Positions 7,939-17,342 are shown, counted from the stretch's first letter. The stretch is 64,000 nucleotides of DNA from Saccharopolyspora hirsuta (GCF_008630535.1 NZ_VWPH01000021.1:1-64000); one strand, 5' to 3'. Notes: a model not told the origin generated them from the sequence alone. Translations and numbers: made by a program.

Positions 7939-9839
7939 AACTCCGACACCACCACCGTCGTCAGCAGGAGCGCCGGAGCTGCGCGTCGTTCGCGCCGGAA
8001 TCCCTGACCATCGGGGCCCGGCACGTCGACGTCGCCGGCGACTGGGTCGCGAGCCTGGCTATCACCGGCTATCCGCGCGAGGTGTTTCCGGGCTGGCTGC
8101 AGCCCTTGTTGACCTACCCGGGCCGGTTGGACGTGTCGCTGCACCTGGCCCCGATCGAGCCAGAGGCCGCGGCGAGTCGGCTGCGTAAACAGCTCGCCAA
8201 ACTCGAATCCGACCGCATGCACACCGCCCAGCACGGGCGCCTAGCCGACCCAGCGGTGGACGCCGCGACCGAGGACGCCTACACGCTGTCGGACAACCTG
8301 GCCCGCGGTGAGGGGAAACTGTTCCGCCTCGGCCTGTATCTGACCGTCCACGCCACCAGCGAACACGCGCTCGCCGAAGAGGTCGCTGCCGTGCGGGCGT
8401 TGGCGTCCTCGCTGCTGCTGGACGCCAAACCCGCCACCTACCGCAGCCTGCAGGGGTGGGTGTCGACGTTGCCGCTGGGCCTGGACCTGCTGGAGATGCA
8501 CCGCACCTTCGACACCCACGCCCTGGCCGCGGCGTTCCCGTTCACCAGCCCCGACCTGCCCGCCAGTGATCCGGCCGGGCTGACCTCACCGTCGGGGGTG
8601 CTCTACGGCGCCAACGTCCAGTCCCAGGGCCTGGTGCACTGGGACCGCTTCGGCCTGGACAACCACAACAGCGTCGTCCTCGGCAGATCCGGGTCCGGCA
8701 AGTCCTACCTGGTCAAACTAGAAGCGCTGCGCAGCCTCTACCGGGGCATCGAGATCTGCGTGATCGACCCGGAGGACGAGTACCGGCGGCTGTGCGAGGC
8801 GGTCGGCGGCACCTACGTCCACCTCGGCGCCCCCGGCGTGCGGCTCAACCCGTTCGACCTGCCGATCACGGTGGCACCGGATGGGCGGCGGACGGCGCCC
8901 AAGGACGCGGTCGCGCGCCGCAGCCTGTTCCTGCACACCGTCCTCGCCGTCCTGCTCGGCGGCGAACCCTCGGCGGCGGCGCGGGCGGTGCTGGATCGTG
9001 CGATCGCCGCCACCTACCACCAGGCCGGCATCACCACCGACCCGCGCACTTGGACGCGGCCCGCACCACTGCTGCGGGACCTTCGCGACACGCTTGCGTC
9101 CCTGCACCAGGGAGGGGATGTGGTGGCGGGGGAGTTGGCGGCCCAGCTGCATCCGTTCGTGGAGGGGGCGTTCCAGGAGTTCTTCAACGGCCCCACCACG
9201 ACCCGCCCCGACGGGCACCTCGTGGTGTTCTCCCTGCGCGATCTGCCCGACGAGCTCAAGGCCCTGGGCACGTTGGTGACGCTGGATGCGGTGTGGCGGC
9301 GGGTGTCCAACCCTGCGGATCGGCGACCTCGGTTGGTCGTGGTCGACGAGGCCTGGCTGTTGATGCGCCAGCCTGCCGGGGCGGCGTACCTGTTCCGGAT
9401 GGCCAAAGCCGCCCGCAAACACTGGGCTGGGCTGACCGTGGCCACCCAGGACACCGCCGACGTGCTCGGCAGCGAGCTGGGCAACGCCGTCATCGCCAAC
9501 GCCGCCACCCAGATCCTGCTGCGCCAGGCTACCCAAGCCATCGACGAGATCACCCGCGCCTTCGACCTCTCCGCCGGCGAACGACAGTTTCTACTCGCCG
9601 CCGACCAAGGCCAAGGCCTGCTGGCAGCCGGCACCCAGCACGTCGCCTTCCACAGCCTCGCCTCACCCATCGAACACGCCCTGGTCACCAGCAACCCCGC
9701 CGAACTCACCCACACCACCACCGGGGAGAACACCCAACTGCTGCAGGACGAGTCCTTCCTCGATCTCACCACCAGCGTGGACGGCGACGAGTTCGGACCC
9801 CACGGCACGGCCGACGAGCCCTTCGACCTGGGCGCCTGA
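7935..9839 (+). CDS. virB4: VirB4-family conjugation ATPase
   Basis: 634 residues. It has an N-terminal CagE/TrbE-like part, then Walker A GRSGSGKS (about residues 250-257) and Walker B RLVVVDEAWLLM (about 465-476), followed by the conserved KAARKHWAGLTVATQD segment. VirB4 ATPases power pilus assembly and substrate transfer at the cytoplasmic face of the type IV channel. The length is slightly short of the 800-residue proteobacterial form but normal for actinobacterial members. It is coupled to the PrgI-like gene upstream. Confidence 0.92.
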   Translation: MKLRHHHRRQQERRSCASFAPESLTIGARHVDVAGDWVASLAITGYPREVFPGWLQPLLTYPGRLDVSLHLAPIEPEAAASRLRKQLAKLESDRMHTAQHGRLADPAVDAATEDAYTLSDNLARGEGKLFRLGLYLTVHATSEHALAEEVAAVRALASSLLLDAKPATYRSLQGWVSTLPLGLDLLEMHRTFDTHALAAAFPFTSPDLPASDPAGLTSPSGVLYGANVQSQGLVHWDRFGLDNHNSVVLGRSGSGKSYLVKLEALRSLYRGIEICVIDPEDEYRRLCEAVGGTYVHLGAPGVRLNPFDLPITVAPDGRRTAPKDAVARRSLFLHTVLAVLLGGEPSAAARAVLDRAIAATYHQAGITTDPRTWTRPAPLLRDLRDTLASLHQGGDVVAGELAAQLHPFVEGAFQEFFNGPTTTRPDGHLVVFSLRDLPDELKALGTLVTLDAVWRRVSNPADRRPRLVVVDEAWLLMRQPAGAAYLFRMAKAARKHWAGLTVATQDTADVLGSELGNAVIANAATQILLRQATQAIDEITRAFDLSAGERQFLLAADQGQGLLAAGTQHVAFHSLASPIEHALVTSNPAELTHTTTGENTQLLQDESFLDLTTSVDGDEFGPHGTADEPFDLGA

Positions 9840-9880
9840 CCGGTTCCCTCATCTACCGCGTATCGAGAGGTGCTTCAGCC

Positions 9881-12433
9881 ATGCCAACACGCCTGCGAGC
9901 GCCCGTGCCAGCGCCGGTGATTCCGGACGTGGCATTGGAGCGGGACGGATGGCTCGGTGACCTGCTGCGTGACCCCGCCGCCGCGGTGCGGGATCTGCTG
10001 GCCAGCCTGGGCGAGCCGGAGCCCCGAACGTGGGGAGTCACGGTCGCCGCACTGGTGGCGGTGACCGGTGTGCTCGGGGCACGGGGGTGGTGTCGGCGAC
10101 GCCGCCAGCGCTGGTGGCGGGAGGAGGCGAGGACGGTGACGATCGTGCCGCCTCCGCAGGTGGATCCGGCCGGTGGTGTCGCGTTGTGGTCCCACCTCAT
10201 CGGCCTGCTGCGTCCGAAGTGGACCAGGTGGTGGTTCGGGCAGCCGCACCTGGCCTGCGAGTACGTCTTCACCAACACCGGCGTGAGCATCCAGGTGTGG
10301 GTTCCAGGCACGATCCCACCGGGGCTGGTGGAGCGCGCGGTGCAGTCGGCATGGCCCGGCGCCCACACCCGCACCCACCCCGCCCAACCCCCACTCCCCG
10401 AACCCGAGGAAGACCAGCGGCAGCTGGTGGCGGCGGGGCAGCTGCGTCTGGCCCGCCCCGATGGGCTCCCGCTGCGCACCGAGTTCACCGCCGACCCGGT
10501 GCGGGCGCTGCTCGGAGCCGCCGACGGACTCCGCCCCACCGAGCACGCCTGCGTCCAGATCCTTGCCCGCCCCCTGGCCAGCACCCCCCACGCCCACTCC
10601 ACCACCCCTGCCGCGGCGGGCATCACCGGCGTGCTCCGGCAGGTGCTGGACCTGATCACCCCTAACACCACGAAACCAGCCCCTGGAGATCGTGCTGGCC
10701 GGGTGCGGGATCCGCGGGTCCGGCTGGAGAGCGCGGCCGCCGACCGCGCGAGCGTGGCCAAGCAGCGCGGCGCCGGGTACGAGACCCTCGTCCGCTACGC
10801 CGTCACCACCCACCTCCCCACTGACACCGACAAAGCCACGGTTCAGCAGGCCCGGGGGGCGGTGCGGGGCCGGGCGCACGCACTGGCGGCGACCTTCGCC
10901 TCCTACACCGAGCACAACCACTACACCCGCCGCCGGCTCCACCACCCCATCCGCGCCCTGGCGGAGCGGCGCCTGGGCCGCGGTGATGTGCTGTCGGTGC
11001 TCGAGCTGGCGGCACTGGCCCATCTACCGACCGATGACGCCGTCCCCGGGCTGCAGCGGGCCGGGGCGAAAGCCCTCGCCCCACCACCCGGCATCGCCGC
11101 CCCGGGCCCGCAGGTCAAACCCCTCGGCCTCACCGATGCCGGGCAGTCTCGTGCGGTGGGGTTGCGGGTGCCCGATGCCCGCCACCACCTGCACGTGCTC
11201 GGCGCGACCGGCTCAGGGAAGTCGACGCTGCTGGCCAGCATGATCCTCGCCGACGTCGACGCTCGCCGAGGGAACGTGGTCATTGACCCCAAAGGAGACC
11301 TCGTCACCGATATCCTCTCCCGCCTCCCCGAAGCCGTTGCGGACCGTGTCGTGCTGTTCGATGCAGACTCCACTGCCCGCCCACCGTGTCTGAACCCCCT
11401 GGATGGAGAGGACACCGATCGCACGGTCGACAACCTCGTCTCGGTGTTCCGCCGCGTCTACTCCGCCTCCTGGGGGCCGCGCACCGACGACGTCATGCGC
11501 GCCGCCTGCCTGACCCTCCGCGCCCAGCACGGCGTGGCGACCCTGGCCGACCTCCCGAAACTCCTCGCCGAACCCGCCTTCCGCGCCCGTGTGACCGCCG
11601 GTCTCAGCGATGGTGTGTTGCGGGGGTTCTGGGCGTGGTACGACGAACTCACCGACAGCTCCCGCAGCCAGGTCATCTCCCCGCTGATGAACAAACTCCG
11701 CGCGTTCCTGCTGCGGCCCTTCGTCCGCGACGCCATCGCCGCCGGCCCCTCCACCATCAACCTCTCGACCGTGCTTGACGGTGGCCTGTGTTTGGTGCGG
11801 ATCCCGAAAGGCTCGCTGGGGGAGGAGACCACCCGGCTGATCGGGTCGCTGGTGGTGGCCCGCACCTGGCAGGCCACCACCGCCCGCGCCCGCATCCCCC
11901 AACGCCACCGCCGCGACGCCGCGCTGGTCATCGACGAATGCCACAACTTCCTCAACTTGCCGTACCCGATCGAGGACATGCTCGCCGAAGCACGCGGCTT
12001 CCGACTCTCGATGACCCTAGCCCACCAGCACCTCGGCCAACTCCCGCGTGAACTCCGCGAAGGCATCTCCACCAACGCCCGCAGCAAGATCTTCTTCAAC
12101 GCCAGCCCCGAAGACGCCCGCGACCTCGCCCGCCACACCCACCCCCGCCTCACCGACCACGATCTGGCCCACCTCGGCGCCTACCACGCCGCCGCCCGAC
12201 TCGTCGCCCACGGCGAACAAGCCGAACCCTTCACCCTGACCACCCAGCCCCTCCCGCCCGCCATCCCCGGCCGAGCCCGCCACATCCGCACCACATCGCG
12301 GCAGCAGAATTCGAGGCCCAACACCGAGTCCACCCAGGACATCATCCCGATCTGCGTCCGACCGACGGGACCCCAAAACATGCAGGCCACACCGAGACTG
12401 AGAGAAACGGACCCACGCCGACGAACCTGCTGA
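9881..12433 (+). CDS. TraG/TraD/VirD4-type coupling ATPase
   Basis: 850 residues from the ATG at 9881, preceded by GAGAGG at 9865-9870; the frame stays open far upstream but that part overlaps virB4 and reads as a shadow. A membrane-proximal helix (VTVAALVAVTGVLGARG) is followed by Walker A LGATGSGKST (about 440-449), VIDPKGDL (466-473) and Walker B AALVIDECHNF (about 680-690), then the TLAHQHLGQL segment typical of coupling proteins. These hexameric ATPases deliver the DNA-relaxase complex to the channel. It is the last gene of the secretion operon. Confidence 0.9.
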   Translation: MPTRLRAPVPAPVIPDVALERDGWLGDLLRDPAAAVRDLLASLGEPEPRTWGVTVAALVAVTGVLGARGWCRRRRQRWWREEARTVTIVPPPQVDPAGGVALWSHLIGLLRPKWTRWWFGQPHLACEYVFTNTGVSIQVWVPGTIPPGLVERAVQSAWPGAHTRTHPAQPPLPEPEEDQRQLVAAGQLRLARPDGLPLRTEFTADPVRALLGAADGLRPTEHACVQILARPLASTPHAHSTTPAAAGITGVLRQVLDLITPNTTKPAPGDRAGRVRDPRVRLESAAADRASVAKQRGAGYETLVRYAVTTHLPTDTDKATVQQARGAVRGRAHALAATFASYTEHNHYTRRRLHHPIRALAERRLGRGDVLSVLELAALAHLPTDDAVPGLQRAGAKALAPPPGIAAPGPQVKPLGLTDAGQSRAVGLRVPDARHHLHVLGATGSGKSTLLASMILADVDARRGNVVIDPKGDLVTDILSRLPEAVADRVVLFDADSTARPPCLNPLDGEDTDRTVDNLVSVFRRVYSASWGPRTDDVMRAACLTLRAQHGVATLADLPKLLAEPAFRARVTAGLSDGVLRGFWAWYDELTDSSRSQVISPLMNKLRAFLLRPFVRDAIAAGPSTINLSTVLDGGLCLVRIPKGSLGEETTRLIGSLVVARTWQATTARARIPQRHRRDAALVIDECHNFLNLPYPIEDMLAEARGFRLSMTLAHQHLGQLPRELREGISTNARSKIFFNASPEDARDLARHTHPRLTDHDLAHLGAYHAAARLVAHGEQAEPFTLTTQPLPPAIPGRARHIRTTSRQQNSRPNTESTQDIIPICVRPTGPQNMQATPRLRETDPRRRTC

Positions 12434-12500
12434 AAACCGAGCCGAGGGTGATCCTCAGTAAGGTATGTGCCTGAAGTTGGCGGCAAGAGAGAGGAACGCA

Positions 12501-13466
12501 ATGGCCGAGTCGCCGGAACACAAGTTCCTGTCCGAGGCGGTTCTCGAGATTGCACAGGAAGTAGCAACGTCGCGACTCTACGGTTACCGGGAAGCCGACA
12601 GAAGAAAGTTCGACTTCTCGTGCGATCTAGCAACAAGTTGGAAGAAGTTGATCTCGGGGCAGACTGTCTGGAAACACGCCGAAGGAATTGACAAAGACAT
12701 CAGGACTCTGCTGTCTGATGTTGAATCGGATGTTCTTGTTTACATTGCTCGGGATACGATCAAGAACAGATCAACTCTGCGTGAATCCGTGTCGGATTTT
12801 AAGAATACGGCGCTGGCGGAAAAGATTTCTCGACTCCGCGTGTTCTGGATACCGGAAGGATTTGATGCTGACCGGGAAGACCACCGAATCCTTGTGTACG
12901 GGGACCTGAAGGAGTCGATCTCGAAGGACCTGCTGCTATACACAGTCTTGGGGGGAATATCATCTGGAGATATTGCGTCGTTTACAAACTGGTGCAATGC
13001 GAGCGGGCGCGCCTTGGGGGCGCTCGTAGAGATTGGTCGCTCGGGTTTTCAGAATAATACGGCCCTCGCGAAGGCGTTGGAAATGCGGGCAGATAGGACG
13101 AAAGAATGGGTAATTCTGCTTTCGGCTACGGGATTTATTGAGCGGGAGCGAGAGACGGCTGGGGCAGTCTATCGTATCTCCCCAAAGGGGCAAGCGCTTC
13201 TGGATATCTGCGGTCGCCTGTACTGTGACCCAGATGCTTTGGAGGATGGTAACTCTGCCCTTCGCTATGTATGCGCGTTGCTCGGTATCAACGCGGACGA
13301 GCTGGAGCGCTGGATTCCGGCATATGGGCACCTACTGGATGCGAATGCTGAAGAATTCAAGCGTGCAAATCCTAGGTTTGACACCCCTGCGGTCAGATTG
13401 GCCTGTGAGATTCAGGCCGCAGTTAAGTATTTTGGCTGCGTTTTCTCCAGTCCTTCGTACTCTTGA
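12501..13466 (+). CDS. AT-rich cargo protein of unknown function, C-terminal winged helix
   Basis: 321 residues from the ATG at 12501, with GAGAGAGG before it. The coding sequence is visibly richer in A+T and in A/T-ending codons than its neighbours, a sign of separate acquisition. The N-terminal half has a pattern reminiscent of PD-(D/E)XK nuclease folds (RRKFDFSCDLATSW, GQTVWKHAEGIDKDIRTLL, DVLVYIARDT, LRVFWIPEGFD), though I cannot place the catalytic triad. The middle (TNWCNASGRALGALVEIGRS, then WVILLSATGFIERERET and YRISPKGQALLDI) looks like a winged helix. It stands alone between the coupling ATPase and the replication-relaxation gene, a spot where such elements carry defence cargo. No named family recognised. 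Confidence 0.6.
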   Translation: MAESPEHKFLSEAVLEIAQEVATSRLYGYREADRRKFDFSCDLATSWKKLISGQTVWKHAEGIDKDIRTLLSDVESDVLVYIARDTIKNRSTLRESVSDFKNTALAEKISRLRVFWIPEGFDADREDHRILVYGDLKESISKDLLLYTVLGGISSGDIASFTNWCNASGRALGALVEIGRSGFQNNTALAKALEMRADRTKEWVILLSATGFIERERETAGAVYRISPKGQALLDICGRLYCDPDALEDGNSALRYVCALLGINADELERWIPAYGHLLDANAEEFKRANPRFDTPAVRLACEIQAAVKYFGCVFSSPSYS

Positions 13467-13718
13467 TTTATTTCGCCTTCTAGTGTTCTGGGGTAATCCG
13501 CGTTAGGTTTCTTGCTTTGGGGTTAGCTGCGCGAGGCTGTACCGGCGACAGATTTTCGGCGACCTGAATTTTCTTAGTGTTAGGCGAGAGTGGACGGTTT
13601 ACGCTACCTTGAATTCGGTTTCGCGCGGGCGGATTATTTTAATATATGAAATTTAGGTATCTATCTAATTCTGTTGTGCTTGTAGATTCGGTTCGTTGAC
13701 AGGAGGTGCATACACAGC
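13467..13718 (+). promoter_or_regulatory. AT-rich promoter/possible origin region before the replication-relaxation gene
   Basis: 252 bases without a gene. A plausible promoter is TTGAAT (13609-13614), a 17-base spacer and GATTAT (13632-13637), followed by a strongly AT-rich tract to about 13672. GTTAG recurs at 13502, 13522 and 13579. Such a tract beside a replication-relaxation gene could also be a DNA-unwinding element. AGGAGGTG at 13701-13708 is the ribosome site of the next gene. Confidence 0.45.
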
Positions 13719-14768
13719 ATGATCACGAATCCGACCCGGCAGCGCGCACTGCACGGCATCACCGCTACGCGCCCGAGCGCTCGTGTCGCCAACTCCGTCG
13801 ACCATCAAGCCGCCCTGGCCTGGCGGCTGACCGCCCGGGACAAGTGGATCATCCGCATGGTGCACGAGCACCGGGTGCTCACCGCCGCCCAGATCACCGC
13901 GTGCGCGTTCCCGTCCTTCCGCTCCGGTCGGCAGCGGCTGCGCGAGCTGTTCCAGTGGTCGGTCCTCGACCGCTTCCAGCCCGCCATCTCCCTCGGCGCC
14001 GCCCCCATGCACTACGTCCTCGGCCCCGCCGGTGCCAGCGTGCTGGCCGCCGAACACGGCCTGGACGTCAAAGACCTCGGCTACCGCCGCGACCGCACGA
14101 TCGGCATCTCCCACCACCAACGCCTCGCCCACACCGTCGGCGTCAACGAATGGTTCACCACCCTCATCACCCGAGCCCGCCACCACACCAGCAACGCCCT
14201 CCGGGCGTGGTGGTCGGAAACCCGCTGCGCCCAGCACTTCGGTGACCTCGTCCGCCCCGACGCCTACGGCCGCTGGCACACCCACCACCGCGAGATCGAG
14301 TTCTTCCTGGAATTCGACCTCGGCACCGAAACCACCACCCGCGTGGCCCACAAACTCCACGGCTACCACCAGCTCGCCGCCGCCACGGGCATCATCACGC
14401 CCCTGCTGGTGTGGCTGCCCACCGCCCGCCGCGAAGCCACCACCCGCCGCGCACTCACCACCACCTGGCGCGAACTCGACGCCCCCCACCAGGTCCCGGT
14501 CCTCACCGCCGCAGCCGACCTGCTCAATCCCCACACCGAGCACCCCAGCCCCGCCGATACGGTCTGGCTCCCCCTCACCCCCGTCCCACAGTCGTCGACG
14601 CCGCGTGTTGGGTTGCACCAGATTTCCGGGCTCTGGCCGCACATCCCGCCACCCACGAGCACCGGAACCGACACCACCACGGCGGTGTCGACGACGCTGC
14701 CCGCCCCACCACCCATGCCACCCCCGCCTTCACTCAGGGCGGAGCCTCGGAGTGGGGTGGCAGGATGA
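13719..14768 (+). CDS. Replication-relaxation family protein
   Basis: 349 residues. The N-terminal winged helix (LTARDKWIIRMVHEHRVLTA, then AFPSFRSGRQRLRELFQWSV) and the following FQPAISLGAAPMHYVLGPAG and HTVGVNEWFTTLI segments match the Replic_Relax family of actinobacterial plasmids and integrative elements. The central part (REIEFFLEFDLGTETTTRVA) has an acidic pattern compatible with a nuclease-like fold. The family is thought to act in plasmid replication or DNA relaxation for transfer. As no other relaxase is visible it is the best candidate for that role here. AGGAGGTG precedes the ATG. The Pro-rich tail overlaps the next gene by 4 bases. Confidence 0.75.
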   Translation: MITNPTRQRALHGITATRPSARVANSVDHQAALAWRLTARDKWIIRMVHEHRVLTAAQITACAFPSFRSGRQRLRELFQWSVLDRFQPAISLGAAPMHYVLGPAGASVLAAEHGLDVKDLGYRRDRTIGISHHQRLAHTVGVNEWFTTLITRARHHTSNALRAWWSETRCAQHFGDLVRPDAYGRWHTHHREIEFFLEFDLGTETTTRVAHKLHGYHQLAAATGIITPLLVWLPTARREATTRRALTTTWRELDAPHQVPVLTAAADLLNPHTEHPSPADTVWLPLTPVPQSSTPRVGLHQISGLWPHIPPPTSTGTDTTTAVSTTLPAPPPMPPPPSLRAEPRSGVAG

Positions 14769-15721
14769 CCCGGGCCCTGGTCGTGCTCGGTGCCGTCGTG
14801 GTCCTGTTTCCCGTGCTGATCGTCTCGGCCGTGATGGGAGCCCTCTCCAGCCTCTTTGGGGGTGGGGCGAGCCAGCCCAGCGCGGCCGCACTCAGCGACA
14901 TCCCCGCCGCCTACCTCGCGCTCTACCGCACTGCCGCCGGGGTGTGCCCGGGACTGGACTGGAGCGTGCTGGCCGCCATCGGCAAGATCGAAACCAACCA
15001 CGGCCGCTCACCACTGCCCGGAGTCCACACCGGGGAGAACCACGCCGGCGCCGCCGGGCCGATGCAGTTCCTCGCCGCGACCTTCGCCGCCGTCACCGCC
15101 CAACACCCGATCCCACCCGGCGGCGCCACCCCACCCTCCCGCTACCACCCGCACGACGCGATCCACGCCGCCGCGTACTACCTCTGCGACAACGGCGCCC
15201 GCCACCACCGCGACCTCCACGGCGCGATCTACGCCTACAACCACGCCGACTGGTACGTCACCCAAGTCCTCGACCAAGCCGCCCACTACCGCACCACCAT
15301 GACCACCGCGCCGCACGGTGGCGGGTGGGTGGTGCCCGTCCAGGGCCGCTGCACCTCAAGGTTCGGTCCCCGCGACGGGGAGTTCCACCGCGGCCTCGAC
15401 ATCTCCGCACCGATCGGCACACCCATCCGCGCCGCCGCCGAGGGCACCGTCCTCAACGCAGGCCCCGCCACCGGATACGGCCTATGGGTCCGCATCCAAC
15501 ACCCCGACGGCGTCATCACCACCTACGGGCACAACCACCGCAACCTCACCCGCCCCGGAGACCACGTGCAAGCAGGACAGGTCATCGCCGAGGTCGGCAA
15601 CCGCGGCGAATCCACCGGACCACACCTGCACTTCCAGATCGACACCCACGGGCAGCCCACCGACCCCGCCGAGTACTACCGGCGCGAGGGAATCGATGTG
15701 TGCAACCACCACGACACCTAA
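14765..15721 (+). CDS. Secreted bifunctional lytic transglycosylase / M23 peptidase
   Basis: 318 residues. A membrane anchor (ALVVLGAVVVLFPVLIVSAV) is followed by a transglycosylase domain (about 55-175; CPGLDWSVLAAIGKIETNHG contains the catalytic Glu, then AAGPMQFLAATFAAV) and an M23/LytM endopeptidase domain (about 190-310; HRGLDISAPIGTPI and the zinc-binding HLHF). Together they open glycan strands and peptide cross-links so that the transfer apparatus can pass the cell wall. It is the VirB1/TrwN-like component of the system and overlaps the replication-relaxation gene. Confidence 0.88.
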   Translation: MTRALVVLGAVVVLFPVLIVSAVMGALSSLFGGGASQPSAAALSDIPAAYLALYRTAAGVCPGLDWSVLAAIGKIETNHGRSPLPGVHTGENHAGAAGPMQFLAATFAAVTAQHPIPPGGATPPSRYHPHDAIHAAAYYLCDNGARHHRDLHGAIYAYNHADWYVTQVLDQAAHYRTTMTTAPHGGGWVVPVQGRCTSRFGPRDGEFHRGLDISAPIGTPIRAAAEGTVLNAGPATGYGLWVRIQHPDGVITTYGHNHRNLTRPGDHVQAGQVIAEVGNRGESTGPHLHFQIDTHGQPTDPAEYYRREGIDVCNHHDT

Positions 15722-15936
15722 CCCCAGCAACGAAAGCATCGGTGCCCCGGGCACCAGAACTGTCCATACTGGACTATCACTATTTCGGGGACATCACTTG
15801 ACTTCCCCGCCGTATGGAGCGTCCATGGTCGTGCAGCCAGCGCGGCCCGCCGGGCCACCGTGACGCTGGCACCGCCCCGGGAATGCCCGGGCGGAATTCC
15901 GCACGATCCACCTCAACGCGAATGGGGAACTTCAGC

Positions 15937-16632
15937 ATGTCCCGAAAAAACGCCAACGCCCGCAAGCAGCCCACACCGCGACCGCTCACCAGCGTTCCGG
16001 GTGACGTGGTGGGCACAGCATCGGAAGCGAAAGTGTGGCACGCACTGGTCAACAACCCGAACACCACGACCACCGAACTCGCCGCACTAGCCGAGGTCGG
16101 TAAGTCAACAGCGGGCAAGATTCTGGCCGCATGGGACAAGAACGGCACCGTCACCCGCATCCCGGGCATCGCCGACCAGGGCGCACGCGCCGCCAACCGA
16201 TGGCACATCACCCCCACCGCCACAATCCCGGCTACCAGCGGCAACGAACCCGCCGCCACGCGCGAGGCCACCAACGCAGCCGAATTGGACAGCGCGACCG
16301 GTGAGGAACCGCAGGATTCAGCACCGCAGGACCCCACCGGGGACGCCCATGCGGAAAGCGGTGACAACCCGGCGAGTCCGGACACCGCGCCTGAAGGCAC
16401 CGCATCAGGGCCAACCAGCACACGCCGGTTGGCCAAGGGCGCACTGCGCGGCATGGTCGAGGACTTCCTCCGTGAACACCCGACCGAGCAGTTCAGCCCC
16501 AACGACATCGGCAAAGCACTGAACCGATCAGTCGGAGCCGTCCACAACGCCCTCGAACGCCTCGTCCAACACGGATACGCTGTCAGGACCAATGACAGCC
16601 CGAAACGTTTCTCCTTCGCGGAAAACCAGTAA
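15937..16632 (+). CDS. Double winged-helix DNA-binding protein
   Basis: 231 residues from the ATG at 15937 (MSRKNANARK), with GGGGA 8 bases upstream; an ATG at 15922 is the alternative. The first winged helix is at about 25-93 (LAALAEVGKSTAGKILAAWD). An acidic unstructured linker follows, then a second at about 165-225 (FSPNDIGKALNRSVGAVHNA). The second domain is clearly related to the N-terminal domain of the MoxR-type ATPase at 21285-22487. It is probably a regulator or partition-type protein of the element. The 44-residue gene follows at 79 bases. Confidence 0.65.
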   Translation: MSRKNANARKQPTPRPLTSVPGDVVGTASEAKVWHALVNNPNTTTTELAALAEVGKSTAGKILAAWDKNGTVTRIPGIADQGARAANRWHITPTATIPATSGNEPAATREATNAAELDSATGEEPQDSAPQDPTGDAHAESGDNPASPDTAPEGTASGPTSTRRLAKGALRGMVEDFLREHPTEQFSPNDIGKALNRSVGAVHNALERLVQHGYAVRTNDSPKRFSFAENQ

Positions 16633-16711
16633 GCGGAACCCGGCTCCAGCGGCGCAACCAAACAGCCGCACGCACACCCCAGGAATCCACGAACTGACAG
16701 GAGGCACCAGC

Positions 16712-16846
16712 ATGACCGACGTCCACGACACGTCGGAAGTCGACGAAATCCCACTGGACGAGCAGCAGCGCCGCGACTGGCAGGACATGATCACCTCGCT
16801 CCCCAACATCGCCAGCGATGCAGGCGGCGAGGTCTACAACCAATAG
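16712..16846 (+). CDS. Small acidic protein of 44 residues
   Basis: The ATG at 16712 follows AGGAGG by 8 bases, a strong ribosome site. The product is acidic (about 12 Asp/Glu), has no Cys or membrane segment, and ends GGEVYNQ. It closes the plus-strand run just before the 60-bp palindrome. I recognise no family; a short regulator or anti-restriction-type decoy are equally possible. Confidence 0.5.
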   Translation: MTDVHDTSEVDEIPLDEQQRRDWQDMITSLPNIASDAGGEVYNQ

Positions 16847-16849
16847 CAA

Positions 16850-16909
16850 CCCATGTGAGGCATGGTGGCTCAGCAGTCGCGACTGCTGAGCCACCATGCC
16901 TCACATGGG
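16850..16909. terminator. Perfect 60-bp palindrome between convergent genes
   Basis: The left arm (16850-16879, beginning CCCATGTGAGGCATGGTGG) and right arm (16880-16909) are exact reverse complements with no spacer and meet at TCGCGA. Convergent genes end on both sides (16846 plus, 17024 minus), so a bidirectional terminator is the simplest reading. Its length, perfection and zero loop are unusual; it could equally be a recombination or origin site. Confidence 0.75.
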
Positions 16910-17023
16910 CACAGGCCCTCGGCACCGGAATCGCACCGATGCCAGCGTGACCTCTCGTCTACCGCCCACGTTTCGACGGCAGACGCGGTGGCGCATGGCT
17001 GCCGGTACTCGCCGACGGTTGGA

Positions 17024-17209
17024 TCATGCGCCGTCCACGGTCTCGACCTCCACCGCTGGTGTTAGCGGCCCATATTCGGCTTCCACTTTCGCCTTCGTCT
17101 CCAACTCCAGGTCGCTGTACTCGGGCGGGAACCACACCCCAGCGTCGGCGTCCCACTCCCAGAGACGCCCATCCGCGTCATAGAACGACTCGGTTTCGCT
17201 GCTCGACAT
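17024..17209 (-). CDS. Small acidic Trp/Tyr-rich protein
   Basis: 61 residues (MSSSETESFYDADGRLWEWD). Acidic, with several Trp and Tyr in the first half. GGAGAG lies 8 bases before the ATG. No family recognised. It resembles the short acidic proteins of actinobacterial mobile elements. It is convergent with the 44-residue gene across the 60-bp palindrome. Confidence 0.45.
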   Translation of the reverse strand: MSSSETESFYDADGRLWEWDADAGVWFPPEYSDLELETKAKVEAEYGPLTPAVEVETVDGA

Positions 17210-17342
17210 CCTTCACTCTCCCTTTGCCGTGCTTGTCGATCTCGGCCGCCCCATAGGTTGAGGACGATCGTGGCGAGAGTGCCGCCGCCGAGATAGTTGG
17301 TGGCGCACTAGTAATGTCATTTTTCACCAGCACTGATCATGG

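Noticed and set aside
8792..9880. Upstream extension of the coupling-ATPase frame by 363 codons
   Set aside because: It overlaps virB4 almost fully, is Arg/Pro-rich in the way of a shadow frame, and the ATG at 9881 has its own ribosome site.
14032..15801. Long plus-strand frame across the replication-relaxation and hydrolase genes
   Set aside because: Ser/Pro/Arg-rich shadow frame that crosses two well-supported genes.
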